Below are positions 1-6,036 of a DNA stretch of 12,272 bases, piece by piece. This stretch comes from Erythrobacter sp. Lineage in GTDB: Bacteria; Pseudomonadota; Alphaproteobacteria; Sphingomonadales; Sphingomonadaceae. The stretch spans positions 1 through 12,272 of the forward strand of contig DMWU01000024.1 in the NCBI GenBank assembly GCA_003483125.1, in the 5' to 3' direction. Every line of letters starts with the position of its first letter. Position 1 is the stretch's first letter. Below the pieces are notes generated by a model, which ran no database searches, was not told the DNA's origin, and saw only the letters and a list, made by a program, of their open reading frames with translations. The position numbers and the translations under genes were made by a program.

Positions 1-198
1 GGCATTGAAGATGCGCATGCGAAAGTCGGCGTTGGTTGCCTCCTCAAGCAAGATCAACTGGTCGCAACCAATGCCGGTTGTGCGGTCCGCTATGGCGCGG
101 GCATTAGCGCCGGTCACAAGAGGCAAGTCGTCGTCGCGCGCATCAAGCACGACGAAGTCATTTCCGAGCCCATGCATCTTGATGAAGGAAACGCGCAT
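1..198 (-). CDS. dapF: Diaminopimelate epimerase, N-terminal part (cut by window edge)
   Basis: DapF converts LL-2,6-diaminopimelate to the meso form in the cytoplasm, for lysine and peptidoglycan synthesis. Sixty-six codons are visible, reading leftward from an ATG at 198. The family N-terminus is clear: a short strand, then [15 protein letters not shown] near residues 7-21, [13 protein letters not shown] near 40-52, and MRIFNA at the edge, where the family normally continues into DGSE and the first catalytic Cys (CGNG). That cysteine and the whole second domain lie outside the window, so completeness cannot be judged. The ATG at 198 was chosen because it puts the usual six or seven residues before HGLGNDF. 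No strong Shine-Dalgarno is seen. The gene lies 62 bp downstream of the GGDEF-EAL gene on the same strand and may be co-transcribed with it, although the functions are unrelated. Confidence 0.93.
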   Translation of the reverse strand, partial: MRVSFIKMHGLGNDFVVLDARDDDLPLVTGANARAIADRTTGIGCDQLILLEEATNADFRMRIFNA

Positions 199-260
199 AG
201 CGCGCAGCGCTCTATTCGGACGCGAGCCTTGCGTCCAGTGTTTCGCTCAATGTGCGTGTT

Positions 261-1907
261 TCAGGCGCTTTTTGACCGAGGAAGCTCAGTATCGGAAGGA
301 TCACTGGATTCCGTGACTTCCTGCCCGGCAGCAAGCTGTCCAGCATGCGCCAGTCGTTCACGCACTTGCTCAGCATTCTCCGGTTGCCCGTAAAGATATC
401 CCTGACCCTTCAGGTCGCCCATTACCTTGAGCTTCTCAAGGATCTTTTCATCTTCGATACCTTCCGCGGTCACGGGCATTTTCAACCCGGCGCCAAGAGA
501 GACGATTGCGTCCACGATCTTGGTTGATGCCTGTGCGTCGCGAACATCGCTGATGAAGCTACGATGGATTTTCAGAGTGTCGAATGGCAATGAGCGAAGC
601 TGCTCGAGGCTTGAGTAGCCGGCCCCGAAGTCATCTAGGCTGACCTTCACTCCCTGGTTGTGCAAGTTTTCTGTCATGCGGCGCACCAAATCGACATTCT
701 CTATCAGGCAACTCTCTGTGATCTCGATTTCGAGTCGATGGGGCGGGAAGTTATGCTCGACCAGGAGTTTGAGTATCTTTTCTGCGAACCATGGATCACG
801 CAGTTGTACGGGCGAAATATTCACAGACAAGGTAAGCGAAGGGTCCCAATCGCGCGCATCGACAAAGGCCTTGATCATTAGCGATTCGGAAAGTTCGGCG
901 ATTACCCCGATCTCTTCGGCTACTGGGATGAACGACTCTGGCAATACCAAGCCCAGTTCTGGCGATTGCCAGCGGGCCAGCATTTCAAAGCCCAGGAGTT
1001 TGTTGGTCTTAAGGTCGATCTGTTGTTCGTAGTAAGGAATGAATTCACCAGCTGCGATGCCAGCGCGGATGTTTGATTCCAGTTCCTGACGCAACAATTG
1101 TTCATCAGCCATCGAACGAGTGAACCAGGAATACCGGTCCTTGCCTTGTTTTTTTGCCTGATACATCGCCATGTCCGCGCGATGCATGAGATTTTCAACG
1201 TCAGTCTCGCTATTTTCGATATCCCAGCAGGTGGCGATGCCGATTGAAATGGTGCCTTTCGATACAACACCACTTGCTTCGAATTCCGCGCCTACCGCGT
1301 CGAAAATTTTTGTGATCTGGTCATCTACCAGCTCGCGACGCGTAGGATCGAAACTCGTGACATAGGCAAATTCGTCCCCACCCAATCTGGCAATCGGTGT
1401 TCCTTTGGGAAGACAATCGCGAAGTCTTTGCGCCGTGTTGATCAAAACCTTGTCGCCAAAGGCATGGCCGTTGCGATCATTGACTTTCTTGAAGTCGTCC
1501 AAGTCGATCATGACGAAGGCCAAGGTACGGCCCTGTTCGCGCGCCTTTTGGCAGAACTCTTCGGTTCGTGCACTCATGCTGCGCCTGTTCAGGCATTCCG
1601 TTAACGGATCAATCTCTGCCAACCTGCGGGCATTGGCTTCCGCTTTCCTACGTTCGGCAATTTCTGTGGTAAGTTCTCGATACCGACGCCATCCAAAGAT
1701 GATGAGTGCGATGTTTAGCAGAAGCGCATTGGCAAGCAGCTTATCAGGACCAAGTCCTTCTCCAAGCAGCGAGTTGATCGCTTCGGGCACAACCCTGCCG
1801 CCTGTCCCGACGAACAGGATTATCGATGCCGTAGCTATGCCCAGGGCTACGAAATCGCGTTCGGCCTTGCTCATCTCTGCTGGATTCTCGTTTTGCGTCA
1901 TGCTCAT
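261..1907 (-). CDS. Membrane-anchored GGDEF-EAL cyclic-di-GMP protein
   Basis: This 548-aa protein has the domains of cyclic-di-GMP synthesis (GGDEF) and breakdown (EAL). Two hydrophobic segments (about residues 19-36 and 58-73) are followed by a charged, probably coiled linker (74-98). The GGDEF domain (about 98-262) has an intact GGDEF signature at 176-180 and the usual DLDDFKKVND and GHAFGD strands. No RxxD inhibitory site precedes the signature. The EAL domain (about 270-525) keeps N363, E395, DDFGAGYSSL with D425/D426, K446, E482 and Q502. However, the signature reads EML (308-310) and the usual KID reads KIH (H448), so phosphodiesterase strength is uncertain. The frame is open upstream to 2039, but ATG 1907 is preferred: it begins a normal cytoplasmic leader and leaves room for the divergent promoter. 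A GGAAAG lies 15 nt upstream, rather far. ATG 1901 is also possible. No sensory domain is recognised. Confidence 0.93.
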   Translation of the reverse strand: MSMTQNENPAEMSKAERDFVALGIATASIILFVGTGGRVVPEAINSLLGEGLGPDKLLANALLLNIALIIFGWRRYRELTTEIAERRKAEANARRLAEIDPLTECLNRRSMSARTEEFCQKAREQGRTLAFVMIDLDDFKKVNDRNGHAFGDKVLINTAQRLRDCLPKGTPIARLGGDEFAYVTSFDPTRRELVDDQITKIFDAVGAEFEASGVVSKGTISIGIATCWDIENSETDVENLMHRADMAMYQAKKQGKDRYSWFTRSMADEQLLRQELESNIRAGIAAGEFIPYYEQQIDLKTNKLLGFEMLARWQSPELGLVLPESFIPVAEEIGVIAELSESLMIKAFVDARDWDPSLTLSVNISPVQLRDPWFAEKILKLLVEHNFPPHRLEIEITESCLIENVDLVRRMTENLHNQGVKVSLDDFGAGYSSLEQLRSLPFDTLKIHRSFISDVRDAQASTKIVDAIVSLGAGLKMPVTAEGIEDEKILEKLKVMGDLKGQGYLYGQPENAEQVRERLAHAGQLAAGQEVTESSDPSDTELPRSKSA

Positions 1908-1972
1908 ACGATTTTCTGGCTGCTTTCCACCCGTTTCCACGAGGTAGCTTTCGCAAATCTGGCTAAAGATCA

Positions 1973-1995
1973 GGTTAACCCTAAGATTCGGATTC
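1973..1995. promoter_or_regulatory. Possible CtrA/CcrM-type sites in the divergent promoter region
   Basis: The 150-bp gap between the GGDEF-EAL gene and the EVE gene contains the palindrome GGTTAACC (1973-1980) followed by two GATTC sites (1985-1989 and 1991-1995). TTAACC resembles half of the alphaproteobacterial CtrA box, and GANTC is the target of the cell-cycle methyltransferase CcrM. A full TTAA-N7-TTAA box is not present. The motifs are seen directly; their use as regulatory sites is inference. Confidence 0.3.
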
Positions 1996-2045
1996 ATGCT
2001 TGGATTGATCAGTGCGGTTGGGATATGCCGACCGCTCAAACTTAC

Positions 2046-2060
2046 AGGAGATGCCTTGTG
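2046..2060 (+). promoter_or_regulatory. Ribosome binding site fixing a GTG start for the EVE gene
   Basis: AGGAG at 2046-2050 is followed by a 7-nt spacer and GTG at 2058-2060. The frame is open further upstream to 1893, but only this start combines an ideal Shine-Dalgarno with a protein beginning just before YWLMKSEP, the usual EVE N-terminus. The ATG at 2051 is out of frame. Confidence 0.8.
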
Positions 2061-2468
2061 CCACGATATTGGCTGATGAAATCCGAACCATTCAAATATA
2101 GCTGGGATGACTTAGTTGCTGAAAAGGAAGGCGTTTGGGACGGGGTGCGCAATTATCGCGCCAGGAATAATCTGGCGGCAATGAAGGTAGGCGAAGAGGC
2201 ATTCTTCTATCATTCGCGCGAAGGGCTGGAGATTGTTGGGATCTGCGAAATCAGTGTGGCTGGTATCAAGGATCCGACCGATCCCGAGGGCAAATGGGAT
2301 GCGGTGAAGGTGAAGTCCAAGATCAAGTTGCCGCGACCAGTTACGTTAAAGCAGATCAAGGCAGAGCCAAAGCTGGCTGATTGCGAATTGATACGACTCT
2401 CTCGATTGTCGGTTGCCGAGCTCACGCCCGAAGAATGGCAGGTAATCTGCAAAATGGGGGGACTGTGA
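2058..2468 (+). CDS. EVE domain protein
   Basis: This 136-aa protein is essentially a single EVE domain, the PUA-like fold also found in human THYN1. Diagnostic stretches are YWLMKSEPFKYSWDDL (residues 4-19), WDGVRNYRARNNL (27-39), the strand EAFFYHS (47-53) and a C-terminal ELTPEEWQVI helix (121-130). Length and order match stand-alone bacterial members. EVE domains are thought to read modified bases in DNA or RNA, and some are fused to restriction enzymes. The target of this bacterial form is not known, so no reaction is assigned. It starts at GTG 2058 with a strong Shine-Dalgarno. It is divergent from the GGDEF-EAL gene and is followed after 9 nt by a 12-bp inverted repeat. No modification or restriction gene lies nearby, which argues for a housekeeping role over defence. 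Confidence 0.9.
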   Translation: MPRYWLMKSEPFKYSWDDLVAEKEGVWDGVRNYRARNNLAAMKVGEEAFFYHSREGLEIVGICEISVAGIKDPTDPEGKWDAVKVKSKIKLPRPVTLKQIKAEPKLADCELIRLSRLSVAELTPEEWQVICKMGGL

Positions 2469-2476
2469 CCGACAAA

Positions 2477-2529
2477 TGCGATTTATCAAGACGATTAATG
2501 TGCCAACCTGCGACAGCTGATAAATCGCA
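2477..2529. repeat. 12-bp perfect inverted repeat after the EVE gene
   Basis: TGCGATTTATCA (2477-2488) is perfectly complementary to TGATAAATCGCA (2518-2529), with a 29-nt loop. It begins 9 nt after the EVE stop codon. As RNA it could form a long stem protecting the 3' end of the EVE transcript. There is no T-run after it, so it is not a typical intrinsic terminator. It could equally be a pair of opposed protein-binding sites upstream of the 63-aa gene. Confidence 0.75.
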
Positions 2530-2546
2530 CCTACCATCATGATAAA
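2518..2546 (+). repeat. Paired TGATAAA direct repeats, 22 bp apart
   Basis: TGATAAA occurs at 2518-2524 and again at 2540-2546, starting exactly 22 bp apart, about two helical turns. The inverted copy TTTATCA lies at 2482-2488. This spacing puts the two direct copies on the same DNA face, as in cooperative operators. The first copy is also one arm of the 12-bp inverted repeat. No regulator is assigned. Confidence 0.35.
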
Positions 2547-2550
2547 CCAC

Positions 2551-2567
2551 GGGTTAATACTTAACCC
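2551..2567 (+). promoter_or_regulatory. Palindrome/hairpin abutting the ATG of the 63-aa gene
   Basis: GGGTTAATACTTAACCC is a perfect 7-bp inverted repeat with a 3-nt centre. It ends at 2567, directly before ATG 2568. It occupies the place of the Shine-Dalgarno, and none is seen. An in-frame TAA (2562-2564) inside it rules out an upstream start. In RNA it would fold against the start codon; in DNA it could be an operator with two TTAACC-like halves. Confidence 0.55.
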
Positions 2568-2759
2568 ATGCATAGATCACTTGTTCTTTTTGACGAAGCC
2601 GCAAGGCACCCATTTCTCAGATCGTTGCCTCCCCATGTCAGGCAGGTCGCAGCGGAAGAAGAAACGGAGTCCGTATGGCGGCTGACGGCAAGCGATGTCA
2701 GGGGTGCAGCCACCACCTACTTTGCGGTCTTCGCGGCTGTCCTGATCTTTATAGCCTAA
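2568..2759 (+). CDS. Small putative membrane protein (63 aa), unknown function
   Basis: I do not recognise a named family. The 63-aa product has a charged N-terminal part with an acidic patch (AAEEETES, residues 28-35), an SVWRLTASDVRG stretch (35-46) and one hydrophobic segment (about 47-63) that reaches the last residue. That suggests a C-tail-anchored protein with its N-terminus in the cytoplasm. Acceptance rests on this ordered composition, a start fixed by an in-frame stop just upstream, and a frame that fills the gap exactly between neighbours. No Shine-Dalgarno is visible; a hairpin sits directly against the ATG. The stop overlaps that of the convergent transporter gene in the four bases CTAA (2756-2759). 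Similar small sphingomonad proteins may exist, but this could not be checked. Confidence 0.62.
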   Translation: MHRSLVLFDEAARHPFLRSLPPHVRQVAAEEETESVWRLTASDVRGAATTYFAVFAAVLIFIA

Positions 2760-4066
2760 GAGGGCTGGGCTTCCAGTTCAGCGCCGTAAAGCCGCTTTCC
2801 TAGCCAGGCAGAAATTACGCACATTCCGGCGCTAAGTAGCAATTGTTCAACGATCGGAATGCCGATGGCGCTCATTGCCATCGCTGCCAATGAGCCTGCC
2901 ACCATTGCGCCCGAATTGACGATGTTGTTTGCCGCGATAGTCCGCGCTGCCTGATCGGGGGCGGAGCGGGTAGTGAGAAAGGCGTAAAGCGGTACAACGA
3001 ACATCCCGCCTGATACCGAGATCCCAAGCAAGCAAAGCAAGATCACCGTGGCCAATGGCCATGCAAGGAACTCGCCAACATTCAGGAGGTTGGGCGGCAA
3101 GTCGCTCTGCCACATTTTGCATACAATGTAGAATGCCACCACGAACAAGCCCATGAATATTACCGAGCTTGGCGAATAGCGTGCCGAAACCTTGCCCTTG
3201 AGAAGAGCGTTGACCGAGACCGAGCCAATCGCAACGCCGACCGAGAATACTACCAGGAACAGGCTGGCGACTTCCTTACTGGCCATCAGCGTATTCTTGG
3301 CCAATGGCGGGAACTGGATGAACAGCACTGCTCCGATCGTCCAGAAAAAGCTTATTGCGAGGATAGCGAAGAATATCTGGTGATCATGTGCCGTCCTCTT
3401 CACAAGGTCGATTGAAGCTCTGATTAAGTGCCAGTCCAGCTTTTCAACCGGGCCAGTGGGTGGCGCATCTGGAACCTGTCGGCTGGAAATATAACCGAGT
3501 ACCGATGTGACAATGATCCCGCCAGCGGCCAATTCGACAGGAATCCAGCCTGCCAGGATCGTGCCTGCAAGAATTGCGACATACGTCCCTGCCTCAACCA
3601 GCCCTGTGCCTGCCAGTACCTCCCCTTTCTTAAGGTGCTGTGGAAGGATGGCGTATTTGATCGGGCCGAGAAACGTCGATTGCACACCTGTTAGGAAAAG
3701 GGCGAGCAGCAATAGGGGGATAGCGATCGTCTCGATGGCGATACCTCGCCACGCCAGGAAAAGCCCGGTGGCCCCAATCATCATCAAGCCGATCTCGCAG
3801 AGCTTTACCGTACGGATAATTCGCGCCTTGTCGCGCATATCGGCAAGCTGCCCGGCTAGTGCAGACAGGATGAAGAAGGGAAGGATGAAAAGCCCCGATG
3901 CTAGCGCGCTGAACGTCGCCTCCGTGCTTTCATCACTATAGACGCTGTACACGACGAACAGCACCATCGCCGTTTTGTAAAGATTGTCGTTGAAGGCATT
4001 GAAAAGCTGCGTGATAAACAGCGGAAGAAAGCGCCGTTTTCGCAGCAAATGCGTAGTCGTGGTCAT
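2756..4066 (-). CDS. lplT: MFS transporter of the lysophospholipid transporter (LplT) type
   Basis: This 436-aa inner-membrane protein has about 12 hydrophobic segments and belongs to the major facilitator superfamily. The family signatures fit LplT and the transporter half of Aas-type fusions: FNAFNDNLYKTAMV in helix 1 (residues 22-35), LAGQLADMRDKARI after helix 2 (70-83), and TFLGPIKYAILPQHL plus GTGLVEAGTYVAILAGT (131-169). LplT flips lysophosphatidylethanolamine inward for re-acylation. The acyltransferase/ligase that normally works with it is not in this window, so the substrate is inferred from family only. ATG 4066 begins a short basic N-terminus before helix 1, with a G-rich stretch upstream as a weak Shine-Dalgarno. 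It is divergent from pgsA, another phospholipid gene, across 113 bp, and converges on the 63-aa gene with overlapping stops. Confidence 0.82.
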   Translation of the reverse strand: MTTTTHLLRKRRFLPLFITQLFNAFNDNLYKTAMVLFVVYSVYSDESTEATFSALASGLFILPFFILSALAGQLADMRDKARIIRTVKLCEIGLMMIGATGLFLAWRGIAIETIAIPLLLLALFLTGVQSTFLGPIKYAILPQHLKKGEVLAGTGLVEAGTYVAILAGTILAGWIPVELAAGGIIVTSVLGYISSRQVPDAPPTGPVEKLDWHLIRASIDLVKRTAHDHQIFFAILAISFFWTIGAVLFIQFPPLAKNTLMASKEVASLFLVVFSVGVAIGSVSVNALLKGKVSARYSPSSVIFMGLFVVAFYIVCKMWQSDLPPNLLNVGEFLAWPLATVILLCLLGISVSGGMFVVPLYAFLTTRSAPDQAARTIAANNIVNSGAMVAGSLAAMAMSAIGIPIVEQLLLSAGMCVISAWLGKRLYGAELEAQPS

Positions 4067-4179
4067 TCAGGCGCCCCCAAAGGCAAGGATTTCAGCAAAT
4101 TCTAGAGCAAGCACAGCCGTAAACAAGGCGCGATTTGTATCTTTTGCCTGCCTCGATCAAAGGCTAGGATAGTATCCCG

Positions 4180-4773
4180 ATGCTTTCCTTGCCCAATATC
4201 CTTACGCTTTCGCGAATCCTCGCCGTGCCGTTTTTGGTCTTCCTTTTGTGGTGGCCCGATTGGGAATTAGGCTATCTCATGGCCTTCGGGCTCTACAGCC
4301 TCGCGGGCATTACCGACTATTTTGATGGCTATCTCGCGCGATCGAGTGGGACCGTGTCAAAGCTTGGGCAATTCCTCGACCCGATCGCTGACAAGATAAT
4401 GATTGCAGCGGTTATATTGGTGCTCACTGCACAAGGTGTGCTGCGCGGCCCATATGTCGGCGACATGCATGTAATCGCAGGGCTGATCATCCTCGTCCGC
4501 GAGATCGCTGTATCGGGCCTGCGCGAATTCCTTGGCGGCCTGCAAGTCTCGGTACCGGTCACCAAATTGGCGAAATGGAAAACGACCTGTCAGATCCTGG
4601 CACTTGGTTCGTTGATCCTTGGCCATGGCCTGCCAGACTGGAACATGATGATCGGCGATATTGAGGCGAATGTCCCGCACACAGTCGGGCTTACCACTCT
4701 ATGGGGTGCCGCTATTTTGACGTTGATGACGGGCTGGGGTTATTTGCGCGTCGGCCTGAAACATATGGACTGA
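4180..4773 (+). CDS. pgsA: CDP-diacylglycerol-glycerol-3-phosphate 3-phosphatidyltransferase
   Basis: PgsA joins CDP-diacylglycerol and sn-glycerol-3-phosphate to give phosphatidylglycerophosphate and CMP, the committed step to phosphatidylglycerol and cardiolipin. The 197-aa product is the usual length. It starts with the family's LPNILTLSRI, and the CDP-alcohol phosphotransferase motif is complete: D46-x2-D49-G50-x2-A53-R54-x8-G63-x3-D67-x3-D71, the metal- and CDP-binding residues. Several membrane helices follow, with the conserved LIILVREIAVSGLREFL segment near residues 102-118. AGGA at 4166-4169, 10 nt before ATG 4180, is the likely ribosome site. A GC-rich UUCG hairpin follows 9 nt after the stop. 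The gene is divergent from the LplT-like transporter. Confidence 0.95.
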   Translation: MLSLPNILTLSRILAVPFLVFLLWWPDWELGYLMAFGLYSLAGITDYFDGYLARSSGTVSKLGQFLDPIADKIMIAAVILVLTAQGVLRGPYVGDMHVIAGLIILVREIAVSGLREFLGGLQVSVPVTKLAKWKTTCQILALGSLILGHGLPDWNMMIGDIEANVPHTVGLTTLWGAAILTLMTGWGYLRVGLKHMD

Positions 4774-4782
4774 CAAGTGACG

Positions 4783-4802
4783 GTCCGGGCTTCGGCCCGG
4801 GC
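4783..4802 (+). terminator. UUCG-capped hairpin after pgsA
   Basis: GTCCGGGC (4783-4790) pairs with GCCCGGGC (4795-4802) around the very stable tetraloop TTCG (4791-4794). This gives an 8-bp stem with one G-U pair, starting 9 nt after the pgsA stop. The bases after it are not T-rich, so intrinsic termination may be weak. It may instead protect the pgsA 3' end or mark a Rho-dependent site. Confidence 0.55.
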
Positions 4803-4850
4803 AACTCTCGCCGAGTCTCTGCTGACTGATCAACCACTTCTAAAGCTTTT

Positions 4851-4866
4851 GGGGTTAGCCAACCCC
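4851..4866 (+). promoter_or_regulatory. Hairpin abutting the ATG of the 86-aa gene
   Basis: GGGGTT (4851-4856) pairs perfectly with AACCCC (4861-4866) around the loop AGCC. Only one C separates it from ATG 4868. The only purine-rich stretch that could act as Shine-Dalgarno (GGGG) is locked in the stem and lies 13 nt away. An in-frame TAG (4856-4858) lies inside the hairpin, so the start cannot be further upstream. The folded form should hinder ribosome loading unless opened or unless the message is leaderless. Confidence 0.5.
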
Positions 4867-4867
4867 C

Positions 4868-5128
4868 ATGAGCGTAACGCTGACAACATTTCTTGGCGTC
4901 TTAATAAAGCTTGGCGCAGCCGCATTGATCTTCAATGAGGTTCGCGGAGCGGTGCTTTCCGTGCCAGTGCTTTACGGTATGTATCATTCCGGCGCGGCGC
5001 TCATGGCGATATGGTTCGGATTCTGTTCGCTTGCTGGTATCGCGCTTTCGGTAATTGTCCCGATTATCGCTGCGAAACGGCTTGAGCGCTTGGCCCAATC
5101 AAAACTGGTTGCTTTGAAAACTCGCTAA
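4868..5128 (+). CDS. Small two-helix membrane protein (86 aa), unknown function
   Basis: No named family is recognised. The product is strongly hydrophobic, with one membrane segment around residues 5-22, a short NEVRG loop (23-27), a second weakly hydrophobic stretch ending in VPVLYGMYHSG (32-42), and a clear helix at about 45-69. A basic tail follows (RLERLAQSKLVALKTR). The positive-inside pattern suggests that the C-terminus is cytoplasmic. It follows pgsA in the same direction with a hairpin between, so read-through from pgsA is possible and a link to phospholipid metabolism is conceivable but unproven. The ATG lies directly behind another hairpin and lacks a clear Shine-Dalgarno. Its stop overlaps that of convergent oxyR in CTAA (5125-5128). 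Confidence 0.7.
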   Translation: MSVTLTTFLGVLIKLGAAALIFNEVRGAVLSVPVLYGMYHSGAALMAIWFGFCSLAGIALSVIVPIIAAKRLERLAQSKLVALKTR

Positions 5129-6021
5129 CCAGCTTTGAGTTCTTCTGCCAACATCTTGAATTCATCCGCGCGCGGAGAATTCTTACGCCATATCAACGCG
5201 ATTTCGCGGCTGGCACTATTTGATTTGAGTGGCCGGGCCGCAATTTGCGTGCCGTCTAATATGCCTGCATCAATCGCCATTTGCGGCAGCATTGTGAGGC
5301 CCAAATCGTTGTTGACCATTTGCACTAGCGTGTGCAGGCTAGTTCCAATCATCGCGGCCGAGGCACGAAGCTCGGGCCGGTTGCAAGCGGCCAGTGCGTG
5401 CTCTTTCAGGCAGTGACCATCTTCCAGCAATAGCAGCCGGCCCTCATCAATCATTGCAGGATCGACGCTAGCAGGCGGATCCCGGGGATCGTCTTTCGGG
5501 AAGGCCACATAGAGAGGGTCGTCTGCGATATGCGCCGATTCGACTTCTCCCGTTGCGAAGGGCAGGGCGAGGAGCACGCAATCGACCCGTCCGTGCTGCA
5601 ACGACTCGACAGCATCCGCGCTCGTTTCTTCACGCAGCAGCAGTTTTAGCTCCGGCCGCTCCTTGCGCAAACGGGGCAGGATACGTGGGAGCATGAAGGG
5701 CGCGATGGTTGGTATCACGCTCATCCTCAGTGTGCCGCTAAGCGGCTTACCCGCTGCTTGAACCAGGTCGGAAAGTTCCTCTGCTTCGCGCAGTAGACGG
5801 TGCGCCTTCTCTACTACTTGCTCGCCCAGCGAAGTGAACCGCACTACGCGGCGGCTGCGTTCAACCAATGTCACGCCCAATAGCGATTCAAGCTCGCGAA
5901 TCCCGGCTGAAAGCGTGGATTGCGAAACGAAGCTGGCATCCGCAGCACGGCCGAAATGGCCATGTTCGTGCAGTGCAACGAGATATTGCAGCTGCTTGAT
6001 GGTGGGAAGGTAGGTGCTCAC
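5125..6021 (-). CDS. oxyR: OxyR-type hydrogen peroxide sensor, LysR family
   Basis: OxyR senses hydrogen peroxide through a reversible disulfide and activates genes such as catalase and alkyl hydroperoxide reductase. The 298-aa product has the LysR winged helix-turn-helix (about residues 5-65; GRAADASFVSQSTLSAGIREL at the recognition helix), a linker helix, and a substrate-like domain (about 90-298). The redox motif is clear: LEDGHCLKEHALAAC carries Cys204 and Cys213, nine residues apart as Cys199/Cys208 are in E. coli OxyR. This separates it from ordinary LysR regulators. GTG 6021 is chosen because AGGAAA lies 8 nt upstream and the product begins STYLPTIKQL; an in-frame TTG at 6027 is too close to that site. 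The Shine-Dalgarno overlaps the rnd stop codon, so translation is probably coupled to rnd. No peroxidase gene is adjacent. Confidence 0.92.
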   Translation of the reverse strand: MSTYLPTIKQLQYLVALHEHGHFGRAADASFVSQSTLSAGIRELESLLGVTLVERSRRVVRFTSLGEQVVEKAHRLLREAEELSDLVQAAGKPLSGTLRMSVIPTIAPFMLPRILPRLRKERPELKLLLREETSADAVESLQHGRVDCVLLALPFATGEVESAHIADDPLYVAFPKDDPRDPPASVDPAMIDEGRLLLLEDGHCLKEHALAACNRPELRASAAMIGTSLHTLVQMVNNDLGLTMLPQMAIDAGILDGTQIAARPLKSNSASREIALIWRKNSPRADEFKMLAEELKAG

Positions 6022-6029
6022 GGCCAAGG

Positions 6030-6036
6030 TTTCCTA
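6030..6036 (-). promoter_or_regulatory. Shine-Dalgarno of oxyR fused to the rnd stop codon
   Basis: On the minus strand the bases 6036 to 6030 read TAGGAAA. TAG (6036-6034) stops rnd, and the overlapping AGGAAA is the ribosome site for oxyR, 8 nt before GTG 6021. Ribosomes ending rnd would be placed right at the oxyR start. Confidence 0.7.

Noticed and set aside
1405..1947. 180-aa plus-strand open frame opposite the GGDEF-EAL gene
   Set aside because: It lies fully antisense to a clear domain protein, is rich in Ser and Arg as expected for a shadow frame, and shows no motif.
1908..2039. Longer N-terminus for the GGDEF-EAL protein, from codons up to 2039
   Set aside because: The extra 44 residues show no ribosome site or family-like leader and would occupy most of the divergent promoter region.
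4167..4177. GGATAGTATCC palindrome just upstream of pgsA, a possible third start-codon hairpin
   Set aside because: At most a 4-bp stem with a 3-nt loop, and its left arm is the ordinary AGGA ribosome site; it does not match the stronger pattern of the two small genes.
6025..6027. TTG as the oxyR start
   Set aside because: It lies only a few bases from the AGGAAA site; GTG at 6021 has proper spacing and gives the family-like N-terminus.
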